A stretch of DNA of 64,000 nucleotides from Brachybacterium paraconglomeratum. Lineage in GTDB: Bacteria; Actinomycetota; Actinomycetes; Actinomycetales; Dermabacteraceae. Under the pieces are notes generated by a model that saw only the letters and a program-made list of their open reading frames with translations, did no database searches and was not told where the DNA came from. Below, in pieces: positions 55,506 to 64,000 of this stretch. The stretch is from contig NZ_ML133859.1 of the NCBI RefSeq assembly GCF_003994255.1, forward strand, positions 1 to 64,000. The letters run 5' to 3'. The position numbers and the translations under genes are program-made. Position 1 is the stretch's first letter. Each line of letters begins with the position of its first letter.

Positions 55506-57050
55506 TCAGCCGAACAGAGCCTCGGTGTCGTCGTCGATCCAGTCGAGGGTCCGCTCGACGGCCTTGCGCCACAGGCGCATGTACCGGTCGCGGGTCTCCT
55601 CGTCCATCTGGGGCTCCCAGCGCTTGTCCTCGGCCCAGTTGTCGATGACGTCCTGCTCGCCCTCCCAGTAGCCCACCGCGATGCCGGCGGCGTAGGCGGC
55701 GCCCAGCGCGGTGGTCTCGATGACCTTCGGGCGCACGACGGGCACTCCGAGGATGTCGGCCTGGAACTGCATGAGGGTCTCGTTCATGACCATGCCGCCG
55801 TCGACCTTGAGCTCGGTGAGCTCCACGCCCTCGGAGGCCGCATCGGCGATCGCCGCGTCGAGGACCTCGCGGGACTGGAAGGCCGTGGCCTCGAGCACGG
55901 CGCGGGCGATGTGGTTCTTGTTGTGGAAGCGGGTCATGCCGACCATCACGCCGCGGGCGTCGGAGCGCCAGTGCGGGGCGAACAGGCCCGAGAACGCCGG
56001 GACCACGAACAGGCCGCCGTTGTCGTCGACCTGCTTGGCCAGGTCCTCGATCTCCGGGGCGTCCTTGATCAGGCCGAGGTTGTCGCGGATCCACTGCACG
56101 AGCGAGCCGGTCACCGCGACCGAGCCCTCGAGGGCGTAGACGGGCTTGTTCTCGCCGATCTTGTAGGCGACGGTGGTGAGCAGCCCGTTCTCGCTGCGCA
56201 CCAGGTCCTCGCCGGTGTTGACCAGCATGAAGTTGCCGGTGCCGTAGGTGTTCTTGCCCATGCCGATCTCGAAGCAGGCCTGGCCGAACGTGGCGGCCTG
56301 CTGGTCGCCGAGGATGCCGGCGATCGGGGTGTCGATGAGCAGATCGTTCTTGCGGCCGTGCCCGTACACCTCGGAGGAGGACTTGATCTCCGGGAGCATC
56401 GACATCGGGATGCCCATGTCCTTCGCGATGTCCTCGTTCCAGTCAAGGGTGTCGATGTTCATGAGCATGGTGCGCGAGGCGTTGGTGACGTCGGTGACGT
56501 GCACGCCGCCGTTCACGCCGCCGGTCAGGTTCCACACCAGCCAGGAGTCGGTGTTGCCGAACAGCAGGTCGCCGGCCTCGGCCCTCTCGCGCGCGCCGTC
56601 GACGTTCTCGAGGATCCAGGCGATCTTGGGGCCGGAGAAGTAGGTCGCCAGCGGCAGGCCCACGCGCTCCTTGTACTTGTCGGCGCCCTCATCGCCGGCG
56701 AGGCGGTCGCAGATCTTCTGGGTGCGGGTGTCCTGCCAGACGATCGCGTTGTAGACGGGCTCGCCGGTGTTCTTGTCCCACACCACCGCGGTCTCGCGCT
56801 GGTTGGTGATGCCGACGGCGGCGAGCTGGTGGCGGTTGATCTCCGCGCCGGTCAACGCCGAGCCGACGACCGAGCGCGTGTTGCGCCAGATCTCCATCGG
56901 GTCGTGCTCGACCCAGCCGGACCTGGGGAAGATCTGCTTGTGCTCCTGCTGGCCGGTCGAGACGATCTGGCCGGCGTGGTCGAAGACGATCGCGCGGGTC
57001 GAGGTGGTGCCCTGGTCGATCGAGAGGATGTACTTCGTCGAGTCGGTCAT
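55506..57050 (-). CDS. glpK: Glycerol kinase
   Basis: Phosphorylates glycerol to sn-glycerol 3-phosphate. The 514-residue FGGY protein has [32 protein letters not shown], the substrate loop [27 protein letters not shown] and [19 protein letters not shown], the standard GlpK set. The ATG at 57050 follows AAGGAG. It lies 99 bp after glpF and ends in a hairpin terminator. It is third in glpD-glpF-glpK. Confidence 0.97.
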   Translation of the reverse strand: MTDSTKYILSIDQGTTSTRAIVFDHAGQIVSTGQQEHKQIFPRSGWVEHDPMEIWRNTRSVVGSALTGAEINRHQLAAVGITNQRETAVVWDKNTGEPVYNAIVWQDTRTQKICDRLAGDEGADKYKERVGLPLATYFSGPKIAWILENVDGARERAEAGDLLFGNTDSWLVWNLTGGVNGGVHVTDVTNASRTMLMNIDTLDWNEDIAKDMGIPMSMLPEIKSSSEVYGHGRKNDLLIDTPIAGILGDQQAATFGQACFEIGMGKNTYGTGNFMLVNTGEDLVRSENGLLTTVAYKIGENKPVYALEGSVAVTGSLVQWIRDNLGLIKDAPEIEDLAKQVDDNGGLFVVPAFSGLFAPHWRSDARGVMVGMTRFHNKNHIARAVLEATAFQSREVLDAAIADAASEGVELTELKVDGGMVMNETLMQFQADILGVPVVRPKVIETTALGAAYAAGIAVGYWEGEQDVIDNWAEDKRWEPQMDEETRDRYMRLWRKAVERTLDWIDDDTEALFG

Positions 57051-57149
57051 CGGAACTCCTTCGTGGTGATGAACGGGTGGTGGTCATGGTGCCGGACGGC
57101 CCCGCGCGGCGCACGGGAACCGCCCGGCGGTGGAGGGGTGCGGGCCGGG

Positions 57150-57869
57150 TCAGAAGGCGAAGCTCGCCAGGCCGGCGAGGACGCCGCCGACGATCGGGCC
57201 GGCGATCGGGACCCACGAGTAGCTCCAGTCGCTGCTGCCCTTGTGCGGGATCGGGAGGATCGCGTGGGCGAGGCGGGGGCCGAGGTCACGGGCGGGGTTG
57301 ATGGCGTAGCCGGTGGGCCCGCCGAGGGAGGCGCCGATCGAGACGACCAGCAGCGCGACCGCGAGGGGGCCGAGACCGCTCGGAGTGCTGCCGAACATGA
57401 TGATCACGAGCACCAGCACGAAGGTCGCGATGACCTCGGTGACGAAGTTCCAGCCGTAGGAGCGGATCTCCGGACCGGTGGAGAAGGTGCCGAGGATCGT
57501 TCCCGCATCCGTCTCCTGGTCGTAATGGGTCTTGTACGCGAGCCAGGCGACGATCGCGCCGAGGAAGCCGCCGATCAGCTCCGCAAGCAGGTACGCGATC
57601 GTGCTGCCGGCGGTGACGGCGATCCCGGGGGCGTACTCCGCGGCGCCGCTGGAGAGCAGGCCGAGGGTCACCGCGGGGTTCAGGTGGGCGCCGGTCTTGT
57701 AGGCGACCCACACGCCGGCGAAGACCGCGAGGCCCCAGCCGAAGTTGATCATCAGCCAGCCGCCGCCGTTGCCCTTCGTCTTGCCGAGGATCGCGTTGGC
57801 GACGACACCGCCGCCGAGCAGGGTGAGCATCGCCGTTCCGGCGATCTCGTACAGAAAGATGGTTGCCAT
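57150..57869 (-). CDS. glpF: Glycerol uptake facilitator (aquaglyceroporin)
   Basis: A 239-residue MIP-family channel with six helices. Both NPA boxes are present, HLNPAVTLGLLSSG and YAINPARDLGPR; the second is followed by the Asp/Arg that mark glycerol channels. GWGLAVFAGVWVAYKTGAH leads into the first half-helix. ATG 57869 follows GAGGAG; the earlier in-frame start is discarded. It lies between glpD and glpK on the same strand, completing uptake, phosphorylation and oxidation of glycerol. Confidence 0.94.
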   Translation of the reverse strand: MATIFLYEIAGTAMLTLLGGGVVANAILGKTKGNGGGWLMINFGWGLAVFAGVWVAYKTGAHLNPAVTLGLLSSGAAEYAPGIAVTAGSTIAYLLAELIGGFLGAIVAWLAYKTHYDQETDAGTILGTFSTGPEIRSYGWNFVTEVIATFVLVLVIIMFGSTPSGLGPLAVALLVVSIGASLGGPTGYAINPARDLGPRLAHAILPIPHKGSSDWSYSWVPIAGPIVGGVLAGLASFAF

Positions 57870-57957
57870 GGGGTCTCCTCGTCGAGCGGCCCCGCAGCTC
57901 TGCGGGACCGGTGGCATCCAGTTGGTGGGGAGAGGGGTGGGTCCTGCCCGCCGATGG

Positions 57958-58013
57958 TCCGCGGGCGGAGTCGCCCGCGGAGAGCCTCCCCGGCCGGATC
58001 ACGGCCGGGGAGG
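57958..58013 (-). other. Two hairpins between glpD and glpF
   Basis: TCCGCGGGCG/CGCCCGCGGA (57958-57981) and CCTCCCCGGCC/GGCCGGGGAGG (57985-58013) lie side by side 10 bp after the glpD stop. Their place inside the operon suggests partial termination or mRNA processing that uncouples glpD from glpF-glpK levels. Confidence 0.65.
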
Positions 58014-58022
58014 AGTTCTGGG

Positions 58023-59765
58023 TCAGCCGCGGCCGGGCACCTCCGCGGCGGCCGCGATGCGGGAGGCGGCCTCGGCGTCGGAGGCGGTGGCCTCACCGGC
58101 GAGGCGGGCCTCGATGTACCCGCGGTAGGCCTCGACCTCGGCGCGCACGGCCGTCTCGTCCCAGCCGAGCTCCGGCGCGAGCAGCGCGGCGACCTCGTCG
58201 GCCGCCGCGACGCCGCGGTCGCGGGTCTCGTAGTCCAGGCGGGTGCGGCGCTCGAGCACGTCGGCGAGGTGCCGGGCCCCCTCGGCGCGGGCGGCATAGA
58301 CCACCTCGGCGCGCAGGTAGCGCGGGGCATGCTCGAGCGGGGTCGCGAGCGAAGGATCCTCGTCGATCAGGGCGAGCACGTCGGTGAGCAGGCTGCCGTA
58401 GCGGAACAGGAGCCGGTCGACCCGGATCTCGTCGGCGCCGAGCCGGCGGCTGATCTCAGACTTGTCGCGCACCAGGGCCGCGTAGCCCTGCGCGCCGATG
58501 ACGGGGACCGAGCGGGTCAGCGACGGACGGCCGGGCTCGGTGTCCTTGATCGCGAAGTCGACGACGTCTTCGGCCATCACGCGGTAGGTCGTGTACTTGC
58601 CGCCCGCGATGGCGCTCAGGCCGGGTTCGACCTGCATGACGGTGTGCTCGCGGGAGACCTTGGTCGAGCCCTTGTCCGAGCCCTTCTTCACGGGCTGCAG
58701 CAGGGGGCGGAGGCCCGAGTAGACGCCGATGACGTCCTCGCGGGTGAGGTCGTTCTTCAGCACGGCGTTGGCGTGCTCGAGGACGTAGTCGATGTCGTCC
58801 GAGGTGGCGCCCACGTGGCGGGGGTCCTCGGTCCAGGGGGTATCGGTGGTGCCGATGACCCAGTACTCGTCCCACGGGATGATGAACAGCACCGACTTCT
58901 CGGTCTGGGTGATGATGCCGGTGTCGGGGACGGCGGGGATCCGGTCGCGGGCGACGGTGACGTGGATGCCCTTGGAGGCGAGGACCTCGAGGCCGCCGTC
59001 GGCCCCGGCGAGCTCCTGCTGGTCCTGGGTCCAGACGCCGCCGGCGAGGATGACGTGGCGGGCGCGGACATCGAACTCCTCGCCGCTCTCCTCGTCGCGC
59101 ACCCGGGCGCCGACCACGCGCTCACCCTCGTGGAGGTAGTCGACGACGGTGGTGTAGTTCGCGACCGAGGCGTCGAGCTGGGCGGCGGAGCGCACCAGCA
59201 TCATCACGAAGCGGGCGTCGTCCATCTGCGCGTCGTAGTACTCGAGCGCGCCGACGGCCTTGTCGCCGTCGAGCGCCGGGAACACCTCGAGCATCTTGTC
59301 GTGCAGGAGATGGCGGTGGAAGGGGACGGCGCGCTTGCGGCCCACCGACTGCATCACGTCGTAGAGCATGACGCCGGAGCCGATGAAGCCGCGGTCGATG
59401 ACCTTCTTGAAGAAGGGGAAGACGAACTTGATCGGCTTCACCAGGTGCGGGGCGGTGTGCTCGAGCAGCAGATCGCGCTCGCGCAGCGCCTCGGCGACCA
59501 GCTTGAAGTCGAGCATCTGCAGGTAGCGCAGGCCGCCGTGCATGAGCTTGGAGGAGCGGGAGGAGGTGCCGGAGGCCCAGTCGTGGGACTCCACGAGGCC
59601 GACGGACAGGCCGCGGGTCGCGGCGTCGAAGGCGGCGCCCGCCCCGTTCACCCCGCCGCCGACGACGAGGACGTCCAGCGGGTTCTCGGCGGTCGTGGCG
59701 CGCAGGCGGGCGAGGTGCTCGCCGCGGCCCTCGGGGGTGAGTGCGGATCGCTGCTGTTCGGACAC
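58023..59765 (-). CDS. glpD: Glycerol-3-phosphate dehydrogenase, FAD-dependent
   Basis: Oxidises glycerol 3-phosphate to dihydroxyacetone phosphate at the membrane, passing electrons to quinone. The 580-residue protein has VLVVGGGVNGAGAAFDAATR (FAD), SSKLMHGGLRYLQ, the substrate arginine region, LFIIPWDEYWVIGTTDTPW and LSAIAGGKYTTYRVMAED, followed by the C-terminal helical cap. GTG 59765 follows AGGAG by eight bases; the open frame to 59945 is non-homologous. First gene of the glp operon, divergent from a SorC-family regulator, with a TGCAC-type inverted repeat between them. Confidence 0.95.
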   Translation of the reverse strand: MSEQQRSALTPEGRGEHLARLRATTAENPLDVLVVGGGVNGAGAAFDAATRGLSVGLVESHDWASGTSSRSSKLMHGGLRYLQMLDFKLVAEALRERDLLLEHTAPHLVKPIKFVFPFFKKVIDRGFIGSGVMLYDVMQSVGRKRAVPFHRHLLHDKMLEVFPALDGDKAVGALEYYDAQMDDARFVMMLVRSAAQLDASVANYTTVVDYLHEGERVVGARVRDEESGEEFDVRARHVILAGGVWTQDQQELAGADGGLEVLASKGIHVTVARDRIPAVPDTGIITQTEKSVLFIIPWDEYWVIGTTDTPWTEDPRHVGATSDDIDYVLEHANAVLKNDLTREDVIGVYSGLRPLLQPVKKGSDKGSTKVSREHTVMQVEPGLSAIAGGKYTTYRVMAEDVVDFAIKDTEPGRPSLTRSVPVIGAQGYAALVRDKSEISRRLGADEIRVDRLLFRYGSLLTDVLALIDEDPSLATPLEHAPRYLRAEVVYAARAEGARHLADVLERRTRLDYETRDRGVAAADEVAALLAPELGWDETAVRAEVEAYRGYIEARLAGEATASDAEAASRIAAAAEVPGRG

Positions 59766-59884
59766 GCTGGCTGCTCCTTCGCATCGGCACCTGGTGATCC
59801 CGGCGCTCGCGGCCGGGCCGTCGCGCTCTCCGCGGCGGTGACGCGGCCATCCTCGGACGGGCGTGCAGCACCGCGCAAGCCAGG

Positions 59885-59898
59885 TGCACGAACGTGCA
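59885..59898. promoter_or_regulatory. Candidate operator of the glycerol operon
   Basis: TGCACGAACGTGCA is an inverted repeat with perfect 5-bp halves, 13 bp before the regulator start and 120 bp before glpD. A degenerate second site (TGCAGCACCGCGCAAG) lies beside it at about 59867-59882. Position between divergent genes points to the SorC regulator as ligand. Confidence 0.65.
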
Positions 59899-59910
59899 AG
59901 ACTGGTGTCC

Positions 59911-60870
59911 ATGACCCCCGCTTCCCGGCTCGAGGACCTCTTCACCGCTGCACGGATGTACTACGGGCAGAGCCAGACCATGGAGGCGATCGCCGGGGAG
60001 CTCGGGGTGTCCCGCTCGACGGTCTCGCGGATGCTGCGCGATGCCCGCGAGGCAGGTCTGGTCCAGATCACCCTGCGCCCGCCCGAGGCGCATCGCGTGG
60101 AGGACCTCGGACGACGCATCGCCCGTCAATACGGGGTGAAGGTGCACGTGGTGCCGGATCCGCCCGAGGGTGATCAGCGCGACCGCCTCGCCGCCGTGGT
60201 CGAGGAAGCCGCGGAGCTGCTCGATCAGATGCTCGAGCCCGGTTCCACGCTCGGCATCGCCTGGGGCACGACGGTCGCGGCGCTGTTGGGCGCGGTGCGA
60301 CCCCGCCCCGTGCCCGGGATGCGGATCGTGCAGCTCAACGGCGCGATCAACGTCGAGGGCTCGGGCCTGACCTATATCGCCACCGTGCTCGCCCGGGCGG
60401 CGGAGCGATGGGACGCGACGGTGCACCAGTTCCCGGTCCCGGCCTTCTTCGACTACGCCGCGACGCGCGAGGCGATGTGGCACGAGCGCTCGGTGCAGCG
60501 GGTGCTGGAGACGCAGACGCAGGCCACGGTCGCGGTGTTCAGCGTCGGCGCCTTCGACGCGGAGGTCCCCAGCCACGTCTACACCCACAACTACCTCACG
60601 GCCGCCGACCTGCGCTCGCTGCGGGCCGACGGCGCGGTGGGCGATGTGTGCACCGTGTTCCTGCGGGCCGACGGCACCTTCCGAGACATCGCCATGAACG
60701 CGCGCGGCTCGGGCACCGCCCCGGACCGGCTGGCCCGGATCCCGCGGCGTCTCCTGGTCGCCTCGGGCTCCCGCAAGGCGCTGCCGCTGCGGGCGGCACT
60801 GCGGGCCGGGGTCGCGACGGACCTGGTCATCGACGCGGTCACCGCCACGGCGCTGCTGGCCCTGCGCTGA
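59911..60870 (+). CDS. SorC-family regulator, probable controller of glp genes
   Basis: A 319-residue sugar-binding regulator. The helix-turn-helix is MEAIAGELGVSRSTVSRMLR at about residues 24-43, followed by a SorC effector domain with GSTLGIAWGTTVAALLGAV (phosphosugar loop), VQLNGAIN and VAVFSVGAFD. ATG 59911 is preferred; the longer frame starts inside the operator. It is divergent from glpD-glpF-glpK and probably responds to glycerol 3-phosphate or dihydroxyacetone phosphate. Glycerol genes are usually under DeoR-type GlpR or IclR-type GylR, so a SorC protein here is less common. The second SorC regulator of the window (49880) is only distantly similar. Confidence 0.88.
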   Translation: MTPASRLEDLFTAARMYYGQSQTMEAIAGELGVSRSTVSRMLRDAREAGLVQITLRPPEAHRVEDLGRRIARQYGVKVHVVPDPPEGDQRDRLAAVVEEAAELLDQMLEPGSTLGIAWGTTVAALLGAVRPRPVPGMRIVQLNGAINVEGSGLTYIATVLARAAERWDATVHQFPVPAFFDYAATREAMWHERSVQRVLETQTQATVAVFSVGAFDAEVPSHVYTHNYLTAADLRSLRADGAVGDVCTVFLRADGTFRDIAMNARGSGTAPDRLARIPRRLLVASGSRKALPLRAALRAGVATDLVIDAVTATALLALR

Positions 60871-60955
60871 GGCGACCCGCCCTGCTCTGCACGGCAGCAC
60901 CTCTGCCCTGCCCCAGCCCCACGACGCCGTCCGCCGGCTCCCATCCTCGCGACGC

Positions 60956-61011
60956 CGAGACGTGGCTATGTGTCGGTATGGCGGCGGATAACGACACAGA
61001 TCCACGTCTCG
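60956..61011. repeat. Long intergenic palindrome H
   Basis: CGAGACGTGG (60956-60965) and CCACGTCTCG (61002-61011) pair perfectly; after a 3-bp mismatch TGTGTCG/CGACACA and TAT/ATA continue the stem around the loop GGCGGCGG. It is 56 bp, between convergent genes, in a 251-bp gap that holds nothing else. Confidence 0.88.
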
Positions 61012-61121
61012 ATCGCGACCGGTCGGCGCCCGGGCAGGGCGACGCGGTCGGGAAGGGCTGCCGGACGGCGGGACGAGCGGCCGCCGCCGGGGATCAGGCA
61101 GTCACCCGAGTGATCATGCGG

Positions 61122-61580
61122 TCAGCGGGGGTGGATCAGGCGGAAGCGCTCGCAGACGACGGGCATGTCCGGGGCGAAGCCGCCGTCGGAGTGCTCGGTC
61201 CAGAAGCGCTCGTGGATCTGCCGCCAGGCCGCGAGGGTCCGGTCGCCATCCCCCTCGGAGCGGGCGTGCTCGGCGGTGACCTGGTCGAAGGGGACGGTCA
61301 CGACCTCCGTGGTCTCCAGCACCGCGCGGGGCGCGCCGCTGCCGTCGAGGATGATGGACAGCTCGCCGACCTCCGGGAGCGGGTCCCCGTCGGCCTCGTA
61401 GCCGCAGAGCGAGGAGGCGGTCCCCGTCTTCACCCCGTCGAGCACGAAGCGGAGCAGCCCGTCGGCGTGCTCAGGGGTGGCACCGAACGCCCAGGCCTCC
61501 GGCCTCTGCTCGGGCAGCTCGGGTCGGGCGGTGCGGGCCTCGGCCCAGTACTGCTGGAGGGCGGCGTCGTCGCTGGTCAC
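61122..61580 (-). CDS. ASCH-domain protein
   Basis: A 152-residue cytoplasmic protein of the ASCH (PUA-like) fold, which often binds RNA or nucleosides. Family landmarks are EAWAFGATPEHADGLLRFVLDG, the strand KTGTASSLCGYEADGDPLP with the conserved Lys-Thr-Gly-Thr, ILDGSGAPRAVLETTEV and the C-terminal WRQIHERFW. GTG 61580 is the start; no strong ribosome site is visible. It stands alone between palindrome H and fdhD. Relatives include E. coli YqfB-like amidohydrolases, so an enzymatic role is possible. Confidence 0.85.
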   Translation of the reverse strand: MTSDDAALQQYWAEARTARPELPEQRPEAWAFGATPEHADGLLRFVLDGVKTGTASSLCGYEADGDPLPEVGELSIILDGSGAPRAVLETTEVVTVPFDQVTAEHARSEGDGDRTLAAWRQIHERFWTEHSDGGFAPDMPVVCERFRLIHPR

Positions 61581-61626
61581 CGCCGCACTCTACCGGGCAC
61601 GGAGGCCATGTCGGACCTCTTTTCTC

Positions 61627-62499
61627 TCAGCCCTCCGCGGCGGAGAGGTCGAGGCGCTCGGGGTGGGTGTAGAGGTTCATGCGGCCGTCGCCGTCCTCCC
61701 GCGCGCGGGTGAAGCCGACGAGCGTCTGGCCGAACTCGCGGGCGGTCTCGACGGCCAGGGAGCTCGCGGCGGAGACGCAGGCCACCAGCGGTATCCCGGC
61801 CATGCAGGCCTTCTGGACGATCTCGAAGCTGGCCCGGGAGGAGACCAGCAGGAAGCAGTCCCGCAGCGGCAGGCGGTCCTCGAGCAGGGCCCAGCCGATG
61901 ACCTTGTCGACCGCGTTGTGCCGGCCCACGTCCTCGCGGACAACGAGCAGGTTCCCCTCGAGGTCCACGAGCGCGGCGGCATGGACGCCGCCGGTGCGGG
62001 CGAAGACGGCCTGCTGGTCGGAGAGCTCGCGGGCGGCGCGGAGGATCACGTGCGGGTCCGCCACCCAGGACTGCAGCAGCGTGTAGCGGCTCTTCTGCCG
62101 GACGGCGTCGATGCTCTCCGCACCGCACACCCCGCAGGCGGAGGTGGTGGTGAAGGCGCGCGCGACCTGGGGCAGCAGCTGCGGCCGGGTGGTCGTGAAG
62201 TCCATGACGTTGTAGGTGTTCTGGGCGAAGCCGCTGCCGGCGTCGACCACGGCGCCGTCGCAGTAGCGGGCCTCGGCCACGTCCTCGCGGTCACGGATCA
62301 GACCCTCGGCGTGCAGGAAGCCGTGGATCAGCTCGACGTCGTTGCCGGGGGTGCGCATGGTGAGGGAGAGCTGCTGCCCGTTCAGGCGGATGTCCAGCGG
62401 CTCCTCGACGGCGACATGGTCGCCCTTGCGTCCGGCGTAGAGCTTCCCGTCCCGCACCCGGACGGTGCGGATCCGCGTGCTGTCGGTGACCCTGCCCAT
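61627..62499 (-). CDS. fdhD: Formate dehydrogenase accessory sulfurtransferase FdhD
   Basis: Transfers sulfur from a cysteine desulfurase to the molybdenum cofactor of formate dehydrogenase. The 290-residue protein has the reactive loop SACGVCG with Cys122 and Cys125, plus FARTGGVHAAAL, REDVGRHNAVDKVIG and LLVSSRASFEIVQKA, the conserved FdhD blocks. The ATG is at 62499. No formate dehydrogenase or cofactor genes lie in the window, so its target is elsewhere. It is single-gene, 46 bp after the ASCH start in the same direction. Confidence 0.94.
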   Translation of the reverse strand: MGRVTDSTRIRTVRVRDGKLYAGRKGDHVAVEEPLDIRLNGQQLSLTMRTPGNDVELIHGFLHAEGLIRDREDVAEARYCDGAVVDAGSGFAQNTYNVMDFTTTRPQLLPQVARAFTTTSACGVCGAESIDAVRQKSRYTLLQSWVADPHVILRAARELSDQQAVFARTGGVHAAALVDLEGNLLVVREDVGRHNAVDKVIGWALLEDRLPLRDCFLLVSSRASFEIVQKACMAGIPLVACVSAASSLAVETAREFGQTLVGFTRAREDGDGRMNLYTHPERLDLSAAEG

Positions 62500-62679
62500 C
62501 CCTCGAGGATAGTCCGCTCACCTGGGGCGCGGCCGGGCACGGGACGGGGCCGACGAGGGACGTGCGCGGGGAGAGCCCGACGGGGCATGCCGCGGGCCGA
62601 CGGCCCGGCGAGGGCAGGGCACGGGAGGACGGCCGACGCTCCGGTCACGGCGCCGGAGGTGCTCCGGCGCTGCGGGCGG

Positions 62680-63207
62680 TCACTCCTGGGCGTCCTCGGC
62701 GGCTTCCGGCGCACCGGTGCCGTTGCGACCGTTCTCCGCAAGGCGCTTGGCGAGGTCGAGCTCCAGCTGCCAGCCGTGGAGGTTCTCCTCGTAGTTGCGC
62801 CGCCGCACCGCCTCGTCCAGGCCCAGCTTCGCGAAGCCGCGCTCGCGCACGGTCAGCCGCACACGGTTCCGGGCCGCGGTGCCGGCGGGGTCGATCACGA
62901 ACTCGACGGTGTTGTTCGGGGCGTCGGAGATCTCGCCGAGCCCGCCGCCCAGCCAGCGGAACGCGACGCGGTTCGGCGGCTCGTGCGCCTCGATCGCGAG
63001 CTGGAAGCTGCCGTGGACGGGATCGACCACGTGCGTGACCGGGCCCGACGTGGTGATCTCGTGCTCGCGGTGCTCGCCGTCGTTGATGAACCAGCCGGGT
63101 TCGCGGATGACCGCGAACACCTTCTCCGCGCTCGCGTCGATCAGCACGCTGTGCACGATCTCGTCGGGGACGGGGGCGTCGGCGGGGAGGGACTGTGCGT
63201 CGGCCAT
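62680..63207 (-). CDS. SRPBCC-family protein (AHSA1-like)
   Basis: A 175-residue START/Bet v 1-like ligand-binding protein. The N-terminal strand-helix IVHSVLIDASAEKVFAVIREPG is typical; WLGGGLGEISDAPNNTVEF and RVRLTVRERGFAKLG follow, and the helix NYEENLHGWQLELDLAKRLAEN closes the pocket, as in AHSA1-type proteins. The last 15 residues are acidic. It often pairs with ArsR regulators, but none is present. Ligand unknown. Same strand as a second SRPBCC gene upstream, separated by a terminator, so they are probably independent units. Confidence 0.85.
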   Translation of the reverse strand: MADAQSLPADAPVPDEIVHSVLIDASAEKVFAVIREPGWFINDGEHREHEITTSGPVTHVVDPVHGSFQLAIEAHEPPNRVAFRWLGGGLGEISDAPNNTVEFVIDPAGTAARNRVRLTVRERGFAKLGLDEAVRRRNYEENLHGWQLELDLAKRLAENGRNGTGAPEAAEDAQE

Positions 63208-63305
63208 GGCGGTGCTCCTCGGGTCGGGGCGGCGTCGTCGCCGTCTGCACGAAGCGTGCCAGAGATCGGCGGCTCGGGCGAGGCTCCTCCTCCGGCCGAC
63301 GGGTG

Positions 63306-63334
63306 CGGGCGGCCTGCGCGCACGAGGCCGCCCG
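63306..63334 (-). terminator. Terminator of the last SRPBCC gene
   Basis: CGGGCGGCCT (63306-63315) and AGGCCGCCCG (63325-63334) form a perfect 10-bp stem with a 9-nt loop, 31 bp beyond the stop codon on the minus strand. Confidence 0.75.
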
Positions 63335-63364
63335 CCCCGGCTGGAGGGCGGGCGTCCTGCGAGG

Positions 63365-63853
63365 TCAGTCCTTCGTGACCGCGGCGGCGAGCAGGTTCAG
63401 CGACTGCTCGAGATCCTCCTCGGGGATCATCGGGAAGCGGATCTGCTTGAGCAGCTCGGGATCGGTGACGTCGGACCAGCTGTAGGTCAGCGACACCTCG
63501 GTCGCGTCCGAGCCCTGCGGGGTGAGCTCGTAGAGCCACTCCCAGCCCTTCGGGCCCTCGGGGGCGCTGCCGTCCTCCCCCTCGGGAGCCGGCTTCCAGC
63601 CCACCATCTTGTTCTCGTCGTATGCGGTGACGAAGTTGTGGGTTCGGTAGTCGCCGCCCATGTGGTCGCCGTGCATGTTCATCACGAACTTCTCGCCCGC
63701 GGCGGTGATCCGCTCGGTGTCGTCGGCGGCGCGGACGAAACCGGAGCCGTCGAACTCGTGGTGGCGCGCGGGGAGCGTCAGCACGCCGAAGATGTCCTTC
63801 GAGGGGGCGTCGATCGTGCGGGTGACGGTCAGATGGGTCTGCTCTGTGTTCAT
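63365..63853 (-). CDS. SRPBCC-family protein (polyketide cyclase-like)
   Basis: A 162-residue helix-grip protein. It begins LTVTRTIDAPSKDIFGVLTLPARHHEFDGSG (partly cited: TRTIDAPSKDIFGVL), continues with FVMNMHGDHMGGDYRTHNFV and MVGWKPAPEGEDG, and ends with WEWLYELTPQGSDATEVSLTYSW and a C-terminal helix. This is the pattern of actinobacterial polyketide-cyclase/dehydrase-type SRPBCC proteins of unknown ligand. The ATG at 63853 is the natural start. It is not a recent copy of the neighbouring SRPBCC gene. The final 147 bases of the window, upstream of it, show no further gene. Confidence 0.85.
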   Translation of the reverse strand: MNTEQTHLTVTRTIDAPSKDIFGVLTLPARHHEFDGSGFVRAADDTERITAAGEKFVMNMHGDHMGGDYRTHNFVTAYDENKMVGWKPAPEGEDGSAPEGPKGWEWLYELTPQGSDATEVSLTYSWSDVTDPELLKQIRFPMIPEEDLEQSLNLLAAAVTKD

Positions 63854-64000
63854 CCCTCCACCCTGCCGCGGAAGCTCCGCGATGTCACGCCGCGACGACC
63901 GGGCGGTCGAACTGCCTGCTCACCGCGGCGCAGGGACTCCCTGGGAGCAGCCGGGCACGGCGCGAGGGTCCGACGGACGGATCCCGTCGGCCCCTCGCGC

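Overview
The window is high-GC actinobacterial DNA. An actinobacterial RNase J, RBS-led genes with many GTG starts, 4-nt GTGA/ATGA gene overlaps and the gene set suggest a Micrococcales member. Brachybacterium or another Dermabacteraceae is my best guess; it is an inference from content, not a sequence match. Nearly every base is in compact metabolic genes. There are no rRNA or tRNA genes and no CRISPR array.

Layout. (1) 1-4333 is a disturbed left edge: a DHA2-type efflux pump, a complete IS3-family element with a -1 frameshift heptamer, two diverged direct repeats, and an AraC-type arabinose regulator reduced to a 5'-truncated, twice-frameshifted relic. (2) 4414-13665: RNase J, an alpha/beta hydrolase, two intracellular GH51 arabinofuranosidases and a LacI regulator whose stop overlaps thyA-folA. 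(3) 13722-16418: WYL regulator, VOC protein and FAD oxidoreductase. (4) 16540-22674: an L-arabinose locus with a second LacI regulator, araB, araD, araA, three matching operators, and only the tail of an ABC permease behind a still recognisable promoter. (5) 22972-31143: alditol oxidase-like enzyme, small membrane proteins, a sugar-binding lipoprotein gene broken by TGG to TGA, DedA, sirtuin and a ThiF-rhodanese protein. (6) 31137-33560: thiO-thiS-thiG behind a TPP riboswitch. (7) 33613-38241: two paralogous unknown proteins flanking an ECF sigma-ogt-tag repair operon and a dehydrogenase remnant. (8) 38589-43425: 5-oxoprolinase PxpA and PxpBC, Nudix, MFS. (9) 43785-53558: a probable tetritol (erythritol/threitol) locus with EltD-like dehydrogenase, polyol permease, SDR, DhaK-DhaL kinase and RpiB-type isomerase under a SorC regulator, with a divergent FGGY kinase and SMP-30 protein. 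(10) 53683-60870: PutP, then glpD-glpF-glpK with a divergent SorC regulator. (11) 61122-63853: ASCH, FdhD and two SRPBCC proteins.

The metabolic theme is plant pentose and polyol use. GH51 enzymes release arabinose; AraA, AraB and AraD take it to xylulose 5-phosphate; the tetritol and glycerol loci feed erythrose 4-phosphate and dihydroxyacetone phosphate. Arabinose uptake and one regulator have decayed while the catabolic enzymes are intact. The most unusual structural feature is a set of at least eight long (56-111 bp) imperfect palindromes, all between genes, in tandem, divergent and convergent gaps alike, some clearly related in sequence. A second is a very frequent word, GCCGACGG(G), which forms the stems of several terminator-like hairpins.
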